A stretch of 64,000 nt of DNA. Source: Dermacentor variabilis. Its lineage: Eukaryota; Arthropoda; Arachnida; Ixodida; Ixodidae. Position numbers and translations under genes: made by a program. Below, one piece after another: positions 46,744 through 57,215 of the stretch. Within the stretch, counting starts at the first letter, position 1, and each line of letters begins with the position of its first letter. Where the stretch lies: NCBI RefSeq assembly GCF_050947875.1, contig NC_134568.1, positions 207,974,352 to 208,038,351 on the forward strand, written 5' to 3'. The notes beneath the pieces were generated by a model that did not search any database, was not told where the DNA came from, and saw only the letters and a program-made list of their open reading frames with translations.

Positions 46744-48457
46744 TATGTGATATAAACATTTAATGTTCACAACCAGCGATGCGCGTTTCGCTTCAGAAAA
46801 TTACCATCGTTCTTGAGTGCCTGAGTGCCCTCCTCCTACTACCAAACAACAATGATTCGCATAACGTAGCGCTCAAATGACTTTGTGGCTGCCAAATGTT
46901 TTGCAGGCCACGTTACGTATAGAACAATAATTTGTGTGGCAGTGCATTGCTACTACGTCTTTTATAGTCACTGACATGTCGCCAAGAATGCAATGGCGAA
47001 CATACCCCGAAGCAACTTTTTATACGGGTGCCAGCCAATCAAGGTCGCGCATTCGTTCTCTCATATCGTGTACCAATCATCATCGTTCATTAGGCCGTCC
47101 TGTTGCCCATCCGCTATGCAGATATGCGAACAGCATGCTACTTGGTGACGAGCGTGCCATTTTCAAGGAACGGTGCCAGTCACCGTACCCCGCGGACGTG
47201 TGTGCGCATTATGCTTGTTTGCCTTAACGTGAACAGTATTCGAGGAAGGAAGAGGAGGTGGCAGTTTCCGCAACCCCATTGGGAGCACGGCTCATCACCT
47301 TTGGGAGAGGGATGACGGGAGATAGAGTAGGGAGGTTAGGGCAGTGGAGCTATTGCGAGGAAAGGGCCGCCGCAAGGTGTTAGTGGCTTGGGTGCGTGTA
47401 GTGCTAGACCTTGGGGGATCCGGGGATTCCGCTGAGGTCGGGGAGTCCGCTGCGGTGCTATCGGTGTGGTGTTCTTTCTACAAGTGGCTAGCCAGGTTTG
47501 TAAAACCAAGAAACTCCCGCACTGTGCCGACAGCACTTCTTGGGCCGCATTTCTTCGTCGGCTGTATCGCCGCTTTTCCGCGATTCGCGCGTGCGTTTGT
47601 GCAGCGAGTTTTCTTAGCGTTCGCGCCGCATGTTACAGTTCTTCCTGGTTGTTAGAGCGTGAGTGCGGCGAGCTTGTATACCACTAAGGGAAGGCGGTGC
47701 CTTCTCTATGTGTCTGTGAGAGAGTAAGAAACTTGTTTTCGAGTGCCAAAGGACAGAAAGCAGATATAGCAAACTTCTGTGGGGAGAATCGTCTTTCGCA
47801 TTCTTCACTTGTCAATGACCGTAGAAGGTACTATCGCGTTCAGTATGACTGTCAACGCGTGAGCCGTGGCCGGAGCTCTCTGAGGATCGACTTGCTGGCT
47901 TTCACGTGCAACGTGCCCGAGAAAAATGTGGTGATGGTTTTGCTGTTCCAGCAATGCACATCAACCACTGAACTCTCGGTGTCCTCCTTTTTGGGACTCG
48001 TTGTGCCTCTATTGTGAAGTGATAATTTACTCGCCCACCGAAGAGCAGTGTCGCACAATGACAAACTACGCCGCTCTAAGAGCGAGCAGTCGCGCTTCTG
48101 GGTGGATCTGTGTATTATCGCTTCACGATATAGACTCACCACATTTGAAGAAAGCAATCGACCGAAAACAGACGGGCTGATATTTGTTGCTGGAACGGCA
48201 AAACCATTTCCACAGTTTTTTTGAGCGCGTCGCAAGTTAATGCTACTAGCTTAACTCAGAGAGCGCACCGGCCACGGCTCGCGCGTTGTAACTCGCACTC
48301 AAAGCGAACCTGCCTCCTCGTTTTCGTTTTCGCTCTTGTAAAGCGTGCACAGCTGCATTGATGGTGTTACCAAGGCGAAGATAACTTTCTGTTTCTGGCA
48401 GGCGATGTTTGTTGAGAAGTTGTCACATGCCCAAGTCAGCGATTGTAATGGAAGCAG
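46744..48457. other. Intron DNA, no gene recognised
   Basis: ORFs of up to 127 codons occur on both strands but are unrecognised. Confidence 0.4.
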
Positions 48458-48556
48458 TTGGTAGGAGGAGGAGGAGGAAGAGGAAGAGGAGAAGGAAAAG
48501 ATTTATTTAAAAAAAAGGACAAGCAGGTGTCTTTCTGCTTGTGTGGGGAGGCGCCC

Positions 48557-51047
48557 TTAGTCCAGGGCTCCTGCGGCTCTTGCTGTCTCTCGGCCCCGCC
48601 GCACCAGTTGCTGCTGGTTACGAAGGTCCGAACTAGTGAGCACAGCCTCCCGCTGCTCGGGTGTGGGGTTGGATATTTGCGGGGCAGCTTTCACGTTGGG
48701 GCACGCCCATGTGGTGTGATATAGGGGGGCGTAGTCGTTACAATCGGACATTTGTATGAGTGTATTGTAGGGTGTATTGCGTCTGCTTAAATGGGGGTAT
48801 ATGTACGGCGTCTTCGCGTGAGAGGGTATTGTGTGGAGGTGGGTATTGTCGTCTGTTCAATCTGTGGTGTTGTAGTATGGCGTTGTATTGTAAAGGTACG
48901 GGCTCCATAGATGCGACCGTATCCCTCTCTTGTGGCGCCCGGGAGGCATGAGCTCGGGCTACAGCGTGCGCACGCTGATTTCCACGGAGGGACTCGTGTC
49001 CTGGAGTCCATACTATTTCAATGTTCGGAAATTGGGAGGCTTGTTTGAGGAGTCGGTGGGCGATGGAAGATATTCTGCCTCTCGCGTAGCTACTGCAAGC
49101 TGTCTGGGAATCAGTAATAATTGTGACGTGCTCGTTGGTGAGGCTAGAGGTGATGGCCAAGGCAATGGCTGTCTCCTGCGCTACGAGGGCGCTGGAAATG
49201 CGGACCGTCATCAAGACCACCTCTTGAAGGTTATGGTCGACAACGCTGGCCGTCGTGGCTGCTTTTCGAGGGAACTGCGCGGCATCTGTGTATAGTGTGG
49301 TGGAGAGATTGTCATATTTTGTCTGTAGAGTCTTTGCGAGAGCTTGGCGACGACCGGCATGATGTTCCGGGTGCATACTTCTGGGAACAGCAGCGACCTT
49401 GATGTGCTCCCGGATGTTAGGGGCCAGATAGATTGCTTGTTCGTGGCCTTTGCCGTGTGTGGGGTAGCCTAGGACTGTTCTTCCTGTTGGTGTGAGGGCT
49501 AGGCTTTCTCGTTGGCTTGTGAGGTGGGCGTCTATAATTTTTCTTATTGTAATATGGAATCCTCGGGCTTCAAGCTTGAGTGTCGCTGTTCCCCGAGGTA
49601 GGCCGAGCGCTTGCTTGTATGCTTTCCGCAGAAGTACGTCTAACTGATCTTTCTCCTTGGGAGTGAGGAGTAAGTACGGGGCAGCGTAGGCAATGCGGCT
49701 GATTATCAGGGCCTGGACTAGCTGTGTTACGTTGCCTTCTTTCAGTCCGTATTGTTTCGTGGTGATGTGGCTGACCATTTGCATGATTTGGAAGGTGGTC
49801 TGCTTGAGACGTTGGATGGAATATTTGCCTCCGCCGTCCTGTTGTATGTGGAGGCCGAGGATGCGGACGCGGTTTACTGTGAATATTTCGTTGCCGTCGA
49901 GGGTGAGTGTGATGTGGGGTATTTTATTGAGTTTTCTTCGTGATTTCTGTCGAACGACTAATAGTTCGGACTTATCGGGGGAGCATCGGAGACCACTTGT
50001 TTTTGCGTATTGCTGGACGACGTCGGTCGCTTGTTGGAGAACGTCTTGTTTCTCACCTTCGGAACCAGTGGTCGTCCAGATAGTGATATCATCGGCGTAT
50101 ACTGCACGCCTGATTGCTGGTATTGCGTTGAGTTTGTTAGGTAATTTCATCATAGCAATGTTGAAAAAAGTGGGTGATAGAACAGCACCTTGTGGGGTTC
50201 CTTTGTTGCGGGCAGGTAGCGTCGGGGTTCTGAGTGAGCCAATGTCTATTGTGGCCGTGCGGTTGCTTAGAAAGGCGCGTATGAAATTGTAAGTATTACG
50301 ACCACAGTTCATGAGACTTAGGTTTGTAAGGATGGTATCGTGAGCCGCATTGCCGAAAGCGCCTTTGAGGCCGAGTGCTTGAATCACTCCGCTGTTGTGT
50401 GGTGAAGTGTGTTCAAGGACTTGTTCCTTCAGCTGAAGAAGGATGTCGTGGGTAGAAAGGTGGGGCCGGAATCTGAACATTGTTTCGGGAAAGAGGTCAC
50501 TGGATTCTAGGTAAGGTTCAAGTCGGTTCAGAATGACATGTTCCAGGAGCTTGCCTAGGCATGAAGTCAGTGATATTGGTCTCATATTTTCTAAGTTGGA
50601 GGGTTTACCTGGCTTAGGAATGAATATGATGTCCACGTGCTTCCAATCTGCTGGTAGCGTACCCGCTTCCCAAAGATGATTAAAGAGATCAGTAAGAGAT
50701 TGAATGGTGCCGTCATCCAGATTGAGCAGGAGCTTGTTATTTATTTTGTCCTTGCCTTGGGTGGTGTTTCGTGTGAGTGCGTGGATTGCTTGTTGCACCT
50801 TAGAGATAGTGATCGGCTTGTCGAGGTCGTGGTTGTCGCTCCCGCTGTACGTGGGAGGTTGTCCTTGTGCGGGTTCGAAATCGCCTATGTACCGCGCCCG
50901 CAACTCCTCCAGGGTGCAGCCATCAGAACCCGGATGGTTGTGGAGGATACGTTCGATTGTTTTCTGGCTAATTGCTTTGCTTTGTGTGGGGTCAAGAAGA
51001 TGGCGTAGTAGCGACCATGTTTTGGCCGTGCTAAGATTTCCCTGCAA
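48557..51047 (-). pseudogene. LINE RT and RNase H region (769 open codons plus shifted C-terminus)
   Basis: The long open frame starts at 51047 in the RT finger region. It shows AIHALTRNTTQGKDKINNKL, FIPKPGKPSNLENMRPISLT, KGTPQGAVLSPTFFNIAMM and the catalytic AVYADDITIWT at about residue 317. RNase H begins LYTDAAQF near residue 590, with QETAIALA, ITDSQTACSSY and VWTPGHESLRGNQRAH. The frame is lost before the end (stop at 48738-48740). The true C-terminus continues in another frame at 48751-48557 as MSDCNDYAPLYHTTWACPNV with its Cys motif. RT and RNase H catalytic residues look intact, but the ORF2 polyprotein is broken here and at its junction with the endonuclease. Confidence 0.88.
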
Positions 51048-51346
51048 CTTGTTGCATAGTTGTCGCCAGTTGTGACGCGTGAGCTCCCCAGCATAAAATT
51101 CCGCGGTTGCCGTGAGTTTCGCTATGTGTAGTTTCAGTTTACGATTATGCTTTTGGCGCTGCCATCTCCTAACAGAGCCTCGACGTGCTTCCCACGGGTG
51201 AAGAAGGTGCGGGTCTACGGCCGGTATGTCTGCGGTGACTGTGATCTATTTTGAATGTCTACCTCTTGTCCGAGCTCTCGTACCCACTGTTCGAGGTCCG
51301 CAATACCCGTCGAGGAGTCATCGGCTCGCTCTTTGCGAACAGCTGT

Positions 51347-52066
51347 TCAATCTCTGAGTGTTGTCCTTTTTATCGAGTGGCGTGCATACGTAACGTTCAA
51401 TGTGGTGGCAAGTATGCAGTGGTCACTGCCCAGTGTTTCCTCCGTGTTGTGCCAGGTGGCTTGTTGTATCCCTTTAGTGAGGGTGAGGTCAGGGCATGTA
51501 TCTCGGGAGGCGCTGTTTCCTAGACGTGTGGGGTATGCGGGGTCTGTGAGAATGGTGAGACAGTGCTGCTGTATCATGTACTGGAGTACAGTGCCCTTTT
51601 ATGTGGCTGTCGTGTTGCCCCATACCTGGTGAGCCGCGTTGAAGTCGCCTACTATCAGCAGGCTGTTGTTTTCGGCTATGGCAATCGTTTTGGTGATCAA
51701 GTAGTTGTACTTGGCCTGCTTGGGTGGGCTGTAGGTATTCAGTATGAGAAGGCTCGTTCGGCCTCGTTGGAGCCGTAGGATCTCAATTAGGTTGTGATCG
51801 ACGTCACTACCGTCTATTGTGTGCTGTATGGTTGTGAGTGTTTTAGCTGTAAGTATGGCCACATGGTTTTCAGGCCTGGTGGTATGTGTGTTGTAGCCGG
51901 TTTGAGTTAGGTGTGTGCCTGTTTCTTGCAGTGCGATTACGCTTGGTGTCGTTTTGGCGTTACTTAAGTACTGTCTCAATGACCCTTGCTTGCGTTGGTA
52001 GCTGCGACAATTCCATTGCCAGATTAGGAGTGGGTTTTCGTTCCTGTGGTTGGTTTTGCTATTCAT
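51347..52066 (-). pseudogene. LINE endonuclease domain, one in-frame stop
   Basis: It starts at 52066 with MNSKTNHRNENPLLIWQWNC. Motifs in order: QWNCRSYQRK (Asn), ALQETG (Glu), LLILNTYSPP, VGDFNAAHQVWGN (Asp/Asn), then after an in-frame TAA at 51601-51599 the same frame goes on with DLTLTKGIQQATW and GSDHCIL (the His motif). A second stop ends it at 51347 and a frameshift separates it from the RT. This is the apurinic-type nuclease that nicks target DNA. Confidence 0.85.
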
Positions 52067-52636
52067 CCTGGCCTAAGGGTCGGTTGGCAGGGTTTCCCTC
52101 CTCTACTTCCTGTTGTGCCAGTGTTCTCACATTCTTGCGTCGCTGATCTTTTGCGAGCCGTGTTTCTTCTATTACACTTGCCAGTTGCTGGATGGTTTGT
52201 TGCATTGCTACCAGTTGCCGTTGCAGTACATCGACTTTCTCCTCGACTTGTGCGATTTCTGTCGGTTTTGCTGATTTCGTGAGAATCATGGGTTTCGAAC
52301 GTTCCGAAGATGATGGCATTGAGGGTGCGCTTATTGGTGTGGACTGGTGAGTGGCAGTACGATTGACGTATAGTTCTGCAATGTGTGTGCTAAGTTTGTT
52401 GTTTTCTTCATAAAGGCGTTTGTTTTCCTCTCTGATGGCCTTTAGTTCAGCTAGAATTTGCTGTTGAATATCAGTAGTGTGTATGGGTAAAGAATTGTGT
52501 GAGGTTGGTGCTGTGTGCAGACGTGTTGAGAGGGTGTTGTTTTGGGGGCTGTGTGAGAGGGTAAAAGCCGTGCTGACCAGCTCACCGTTTGTGATCCCGG
52601 TACAGCAGGTCCGCTGAGGTTCCGGGTCGCTCCTTT

Positions 52637-53580
52637 TTAGTTTCGCGAGCAGGTGCGGGACCTGGAGCGGGAACGCTTCCTTTGCTGGTCTGTGCGTGAC
52701 CGAGACTTCGATCGTGAGTAGTCCTGGTGGCTGGTCCTTTGTAATGTTGAGGGTGCCTTCTTCAGTCGATCAGAACACTCCTTTGAAGCCGTAGGATGAA
52801 GCCCCTGGCATAGGGCACACGGGGGTGACAGGGGTGGTCCTGAGTGGGGTTTCGTGTACCACACTGGGGGCATACGTTGGCTTCTGGAGTTGGGCATACA
52901 TCGGTCCGGTGGCCGACTTGGTGGCAGATGCGGCAGAAATGCATGGTTGGTCAATATGGTTTGCATCGTACTTTACCGCTGTAGTATCACACGTAGAAGG
53001 GTACGGCCTTGCCAGTGAATGCGATCACTGCCGCGGCGGTTTGTCCGAGCATACGGGTGTGTAAGATTTCTCGGCCAGGTGCGTAGAGCCCGTTAAGGAG
53101 CACTTCTGCGGGAGTTCCTGCGGGGATTCCGTGAATGACCCCTTTGGCGGAGCTGTCGGGTGCCGCCACGTATGCTGTGACTGCAAATTCTTGACCGCCC
53201 AGGTCAATTGTAGTGATGTGACGGATGCTCATAGCTAGCTCTTCGTTTGGTGTGCTAGCAATAGCGATGTTTTGTACTGGGTTAGTTCTTACAGTAAGGG
53301 TCTTACGCGCTCAGTGGTGGGGTGCTGACATGCGAGCTTGATGCCTTCAGCAACCTGTGGCGTGGCCAGGTGGCAAGGTTGAGTCCCTCTCGGGGGCGGA
53401 CCTTGAGGTCGTTTCGGGGCAGCGGTGGGAGTCGGAGTAGTCGGGGGACTGATGGGTGTCGGGGTTGGAAGGGCGGATTGGTGGGAGTTGATGTTTTTTT
53501 CCGACCGTACTTAACAGTGAGACAGTCTCCACCGGCAGGTTCAGCTCCCAGCTTCACCTTCGTGTCATTGTTCACCGAAT
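52637..53580 (-). pseudogene. LINE ORF1 (gag-like, zinc knuckles), broken
   Basis: The N-terminal Pro-rich part (53580-53300) is followed by a stop and then IDLGGQEFAVTAYVAAPDSS and GIPAGTPAEVLLNGLYAPGR (53220-53090), a gag-like domain. The zinc knuckles CRICHQVGHRTDVC and CPQCGTRNPTQDHPC are at about 52935-52860, and an Arg/Ser-rich tail (SRSKSRSRTDQQRKRSRSRS) ends near 52640. Several frame changes. RNA-binding protein of the element. Confidence 0.8.
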
Positions 53581-54045
53581 AGAAGGTAAACGAATACAAA
53601 AAGAAAGCTTTGTTTGATTCTGACTCGAGCAAACGAGCAGTGGAAAAGATTCAAACGAAGTCGCATAGCGATTCGCTGAGAAATGAATGGAACTCGTATT
53701 AATTTTCGCCCTTTCACAGAGGTTGATAATAAGAAATATTATGTAATAAAATTTATGCGCGACGAGCGAATGGCGGCGGCGACCTACAGAATAAGGATAA
53801 AAATTCATTTTGAGCAGTGCCATTTAATTCAACTAAACGTTAGGTAAGCGCAGTGACTTAGGTCGAGCTTTTATTAGACTTGTGCGTGTTCATATTATAC
53901 AGCATTACCACCTCAACACGAGAAGTTTTTTCGCTGGCCTTGACAATTCCTTAAGTGCGGAATTTTCTTAGATATACATATCTTTTGCCAGCCACATAAA
54001 AAAATCAATATTTTAGAAAAGTTCAGTTCGTTCATGTGATTTCAT

Positions 54046-54777
54046 CACAATCCCAAATTCATCAGTTATCGTTAGCGACTCCAAAGCAGCCATACATAAC
54101 TTCGGAGCGGGCAGGGTTTCTAACCCAGCCCTTTCCCTCCTCTTGGCCCATCCTTTCCATCAAACTGTAGCCTTAATCTGGACCTCCGCGCATGCGGGCC
54201 TTGCCGGAAACGAGGACGCTCATGCCAGTGCCCGAGGATTTACAGTCCGGGCTCAGGCATCAGATGTGTCGGACCTCGCCACGGAGGAGGCGCCGTTTAC
54301 AGCGCCATCGGCTTATTACCTACCACGACATCTGCACACACTACCGATTAGACCGTTTAACCTTTCCGCCACTCATGGGCAAATCCCCGCGCAGGTGTGA
54401 AGTTCTGTGGCGACAGCTGCAGACTCGCACCTTTCCCTCCCCTTACCTCCTCCACCGCATTCATCCCTCCATTTACCTTTCTCCCTCTGGTAAATTCTGC
54501 GTCTCTCCCAAAGCAGACTTAAACCACATCATGTGGGGGTGCCCTAAGCACCCCCTTCCCACTTTCCTCAAGCAATTAATATCTAGTGAGGAGCAGTGGG
54601 AGGCTGCCTTCTGCAGCTCGAGGCCCGACCTTCAGGAGGCCATCCTGGAGCGGGCTGAGAGGATAGAGGAGGCCTATTTCAAGTGGTTCCTCCCCCCACC
54701 CTCTATTCCGTTGCCCCCTTCCTTTAATGAGGGATAAATAAAGTTTTTTCATCATCATCATCATCATCATCATGGAT
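54046..54777 (+). mobile_element. 5'-truncated I-type LINE 3' end with (ATC)n tail
   Basis: It enters in RNase H with VIVSDSKAAIHNFGAGRVSN, then LIWTSAHAGLAGNEDAHASA. After a frameshift near 54290 it goes on with the C-terminal domain (KFCVSPKADLNHIMWGCPKH at about 54490-54555) and a stop at 54735. AATAAA at about 54737 and an ATC tail follow. It differs in sequence from the other LINEs in the window. Lies in the intron region upstream of 54777, antisense to the phosphatase gene. Confidence 0.82.
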
Positions 54778-54781
54778 CTCT

Positions 54782-54890
54782 GTGATTGATTGATTGATTG
54801 ATTGAGTAACTTTTATTTTACAGTCCTGCAGAACGCGTATTAGCACGTCGCGGGCCGCTCCCTCCACTCTAATTTTAAAGCAATGCTCAG
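54782..54890 (-). mobile_element. LINE 3' UTR fragment with (TCAA)n tail
   Basis: On the minus strand: CTGTAAAATAAAAGTTACTC followed by CAAT-type repeats, the usual 3' end of another LINE. It lies tail to tail with the (ATC)n tail of the neighbouring element. No coding part seen. Confidence 0.5.
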
Positions 54891-55081
54891 TGAACCACAG
54901 CAATTTAGGAATGTCTTGACGGAGTACGGAACTTTACAAAAACGTTTCACTCTAATGCACTATAAGCAATTTAAGGTATTCGCAAGTAACAACAAGTCTG
55001 GGCACACAAAGTAGAATCACTGCATAGATTCATGTTTTTATAAGACACCATAATGTTTTACTGACCGTGAAGATAGCTTAC

Positions 55082-55206
55082 CAGTGGATGAGGACGTTGC
55101 CGCCTTCCATTCGAGCGTGGTGGATGAAGTCATTGGATTGGGAAAAGAACTGCGACAGGTTCTGGCCGGGGGTGTCTGACGCCTGGATGCAGAGGTATTC
55201 TTTGTC
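55082..55206 (-). CDS. DUSP22/15-like phosphatase, internal exon upstream of the catalytic loop
   Basis: From the acceptor ...TTCGTGCAG the exon reads DKEYLCIQASDTPGQNLSQF and then FSQSNDFIHHARMEGGNVLIH, ending in TG before GTAAGC at 55081. This matches the DUSP22 stretch with the general-acid Asp (here in ASDTPGQN) and the helix leading to the HC motif. It has 41 codons plus two bases; the two bases TG pair with the first C of the exon at 43307 to code the catalytic Cys. It starts in phase 0. The preceding exon, with the family's MGNGM-type start and GLYIGN-type block, was not found up to 64000. Confidence 0.9.
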
Positions 55207-55209
55207 CTG

Positions 55210-55869
55210 CACGAAGACAGTGCTAGCTTACTTTTCGTTAGGTTGCGACTCTTACGCCGTCTTGCGACGAATACCGCTTGTGAAAACACGGCACTGAATA
55301 CGGACTGAACGGCGTGCTGGCGACTTAGGAAACCTACAGCAGCCGCTGCTGTGATGTGATATTCGTAGTCGTCATCTTTCCTGCGTGACACTTCGAGCGA
55401 CATGTACTTCTGCGTTTCCCGAGAAGGACCGCGCTGTTTCTAGTGCACTTCACTGGTATTTTAGCAATAACTTATTCAGGTCACCAACGATCTATTCACG
55501 AACTGTTAAACGTCACTTTGTGAGCTACTCAGTTTGTCGTACGTGTTGAGCGTTTTGCCATTCAGTATACCGAGGACATAGACATTCGTTTCTCCCAGTA
55601 GCGTAGCAGTGATGGGGGGAAATTCACCGCCGTATTTCGGGCACAGTTGATTTTTAACGGCATGGGGTACAAAAACTCCACGCGGTTAAAGTTGACCTGT
55701 AGCAAGCCTTCCGCGATGGCCGCCGTCATAGCCAAAATATACCTGCGTGACGTTAAATGCCGGCAATTAATATGCACGTAATATGACTTCGCGGTGTAAA
55801 CCTATAAACATTAACGAAGAGCTTAGTTGATTTGATAAAGTTTGGCTATATAACGTTGGATAAAGTTGG

Positions 55870-55938
<69 letters not shown>

Positions 55939-57215
55939 AGATACAAATATGTATATAGCGTGCCAGTTGAAACAAAATTTCAGCATAAATTTCCGCCATG
56001 CTACGCGTCATATACAAGTATTAACCTTGGGGCACCCGACGTGCGGAAGCTAGAGCTAGGAACTGTATTTCACAACGCGTACACATTGGCACACACATAC
56101 TAAGGATAGCGTTGGCGCAGAGGTCTTTCTTTCCTCGTGGAACAATTGCGTCATGGCATCGCCAGGCCTTATCCAAGGCACGCGGAAAGCCACGATAATG
56201 ACGAAAAGTTTCCGTCGTTCTTTCCGAGACGCTTGAGTCAGTTTCTCAGAACGGTTCTTTCAGCAGCCGTGTTTGCCCTTATGATTAGGTTGTTTGACTT
56301 CGAGATTAGGCTGGCCGGTTTGCAACGCATGTTGAGCACGAAAGCTAGTAAAAACTACTTTACCGTATTTACCTTGGATGCGGGGGCTTTGCACACCGGG
56401 AGATTGCCCCCTTTTTTCTCACCTCTCGAGATGTAAGAATGGTGTGTATCGTTGCCGACCTCGAGCACTTGGGTTTCACCCTTTATGGACGTGAATTAAA
56501 TTTATTGCTGTTTTAACACTCTTAAGTAATTCAACAGTACTGAGGGGGCACAGGTAGGAATAGGTTTGGGCAATACCAAAAGCGGCTATGCCAGATGGTC
56601 GCTGGCGTCATGATTAGTGCTTTGGTTTGCAATTATTCTGTAAATGAAACTGAAGCCAAGGCATTCGTTTCTTTTTCGTTTTTTTGCGAATGCTAAGCTT
56701 TGCTTGACAGTCCTATGAGCTGACACCAGCACTGATCAGTTGTCTTACGAAACCAGGCTGACTAAGCCACGGGTGGCGTGTGAAGCTAGTCGAAATTCAA
56801 AAATTAACGCGACATTTCCTGGCTATTAGGTTCGTTGAGTGAACTCTCATAACGACACTGTCGACCAAAACTTCACTGTGCTTAATGCACAGTATTTAAA
56901 AATGATTAGTTAAGGTCAGGTCTGCTAGCTTCATCCGTAACCTGGACACTTGCACTTTTCATCCGAAGAGAAACCTAACGATATGTGTTGGCTTTCCTGT
57001 GCGTCATAATCATTTAAGGTACTAATGCTCGACTTAACCTTGGACATCAGCAGCCTAAAATAATTTTATGTACGTTTTAAAAATGACATTTGCCTTATAG
57101 CGGGAGAAAATTTTCCACCGTGAGAAGGTACTTCTGCTTTAGGTGCCGTACAAATAGTCGCGTAGTGTGTCGAACTATAGTTCAGTAATGTGGAAAGTTG
57201 GGCTAGTTGGTGATT
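55210..57215. other. No gene recognised; contains a (TA)n tract
   Basis: A (TA)n microsatellite lies at 55873-55936. The expected upstream phosphatase exon was sought on the minus strand and not found. Confidence 0.4.
55873..55936. repeat. (TA)n microsatellite
   Basis: About 32 uninterrupted TA units. Confidence 0.97.

Larger units (their letters stand above)
48458..53640 (-). mobile_element. Near full-length I-type LINE in the phosphatase intron
   Basis: Order on the minus strand: gag-like ORF1 with zinc knuckles (53580-52640), endonuclease (52066-51347), RT plus RNase H (51047-48738), C-terminal Cys motif (48751-48557), then a 3' end with AATAAAT near 48506 and a TCC/TTC-rich tail (to about 48458). 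It lies in the same orientation as the phosphatase gene. Only a few stops and frameshifts are present, so it is younger than the LINE at 16250-21985. Target-site duplication not resolved. Confidence 0.88.

Noticed and set aside
49693..50292. 199-codon plus-strand ORF
   Set aside because: Antisense shadow of the LINE RT on the minus strand. The same applies to 60973-61428 and 59077-59451 opposite the RTE ORF.
55562..55777. 71-codon minus-strand ORF considered as the missing upstream phosphatase exon
   Set aside because: No resemblance to the GLYIGN or HILS-type blocks expected there.
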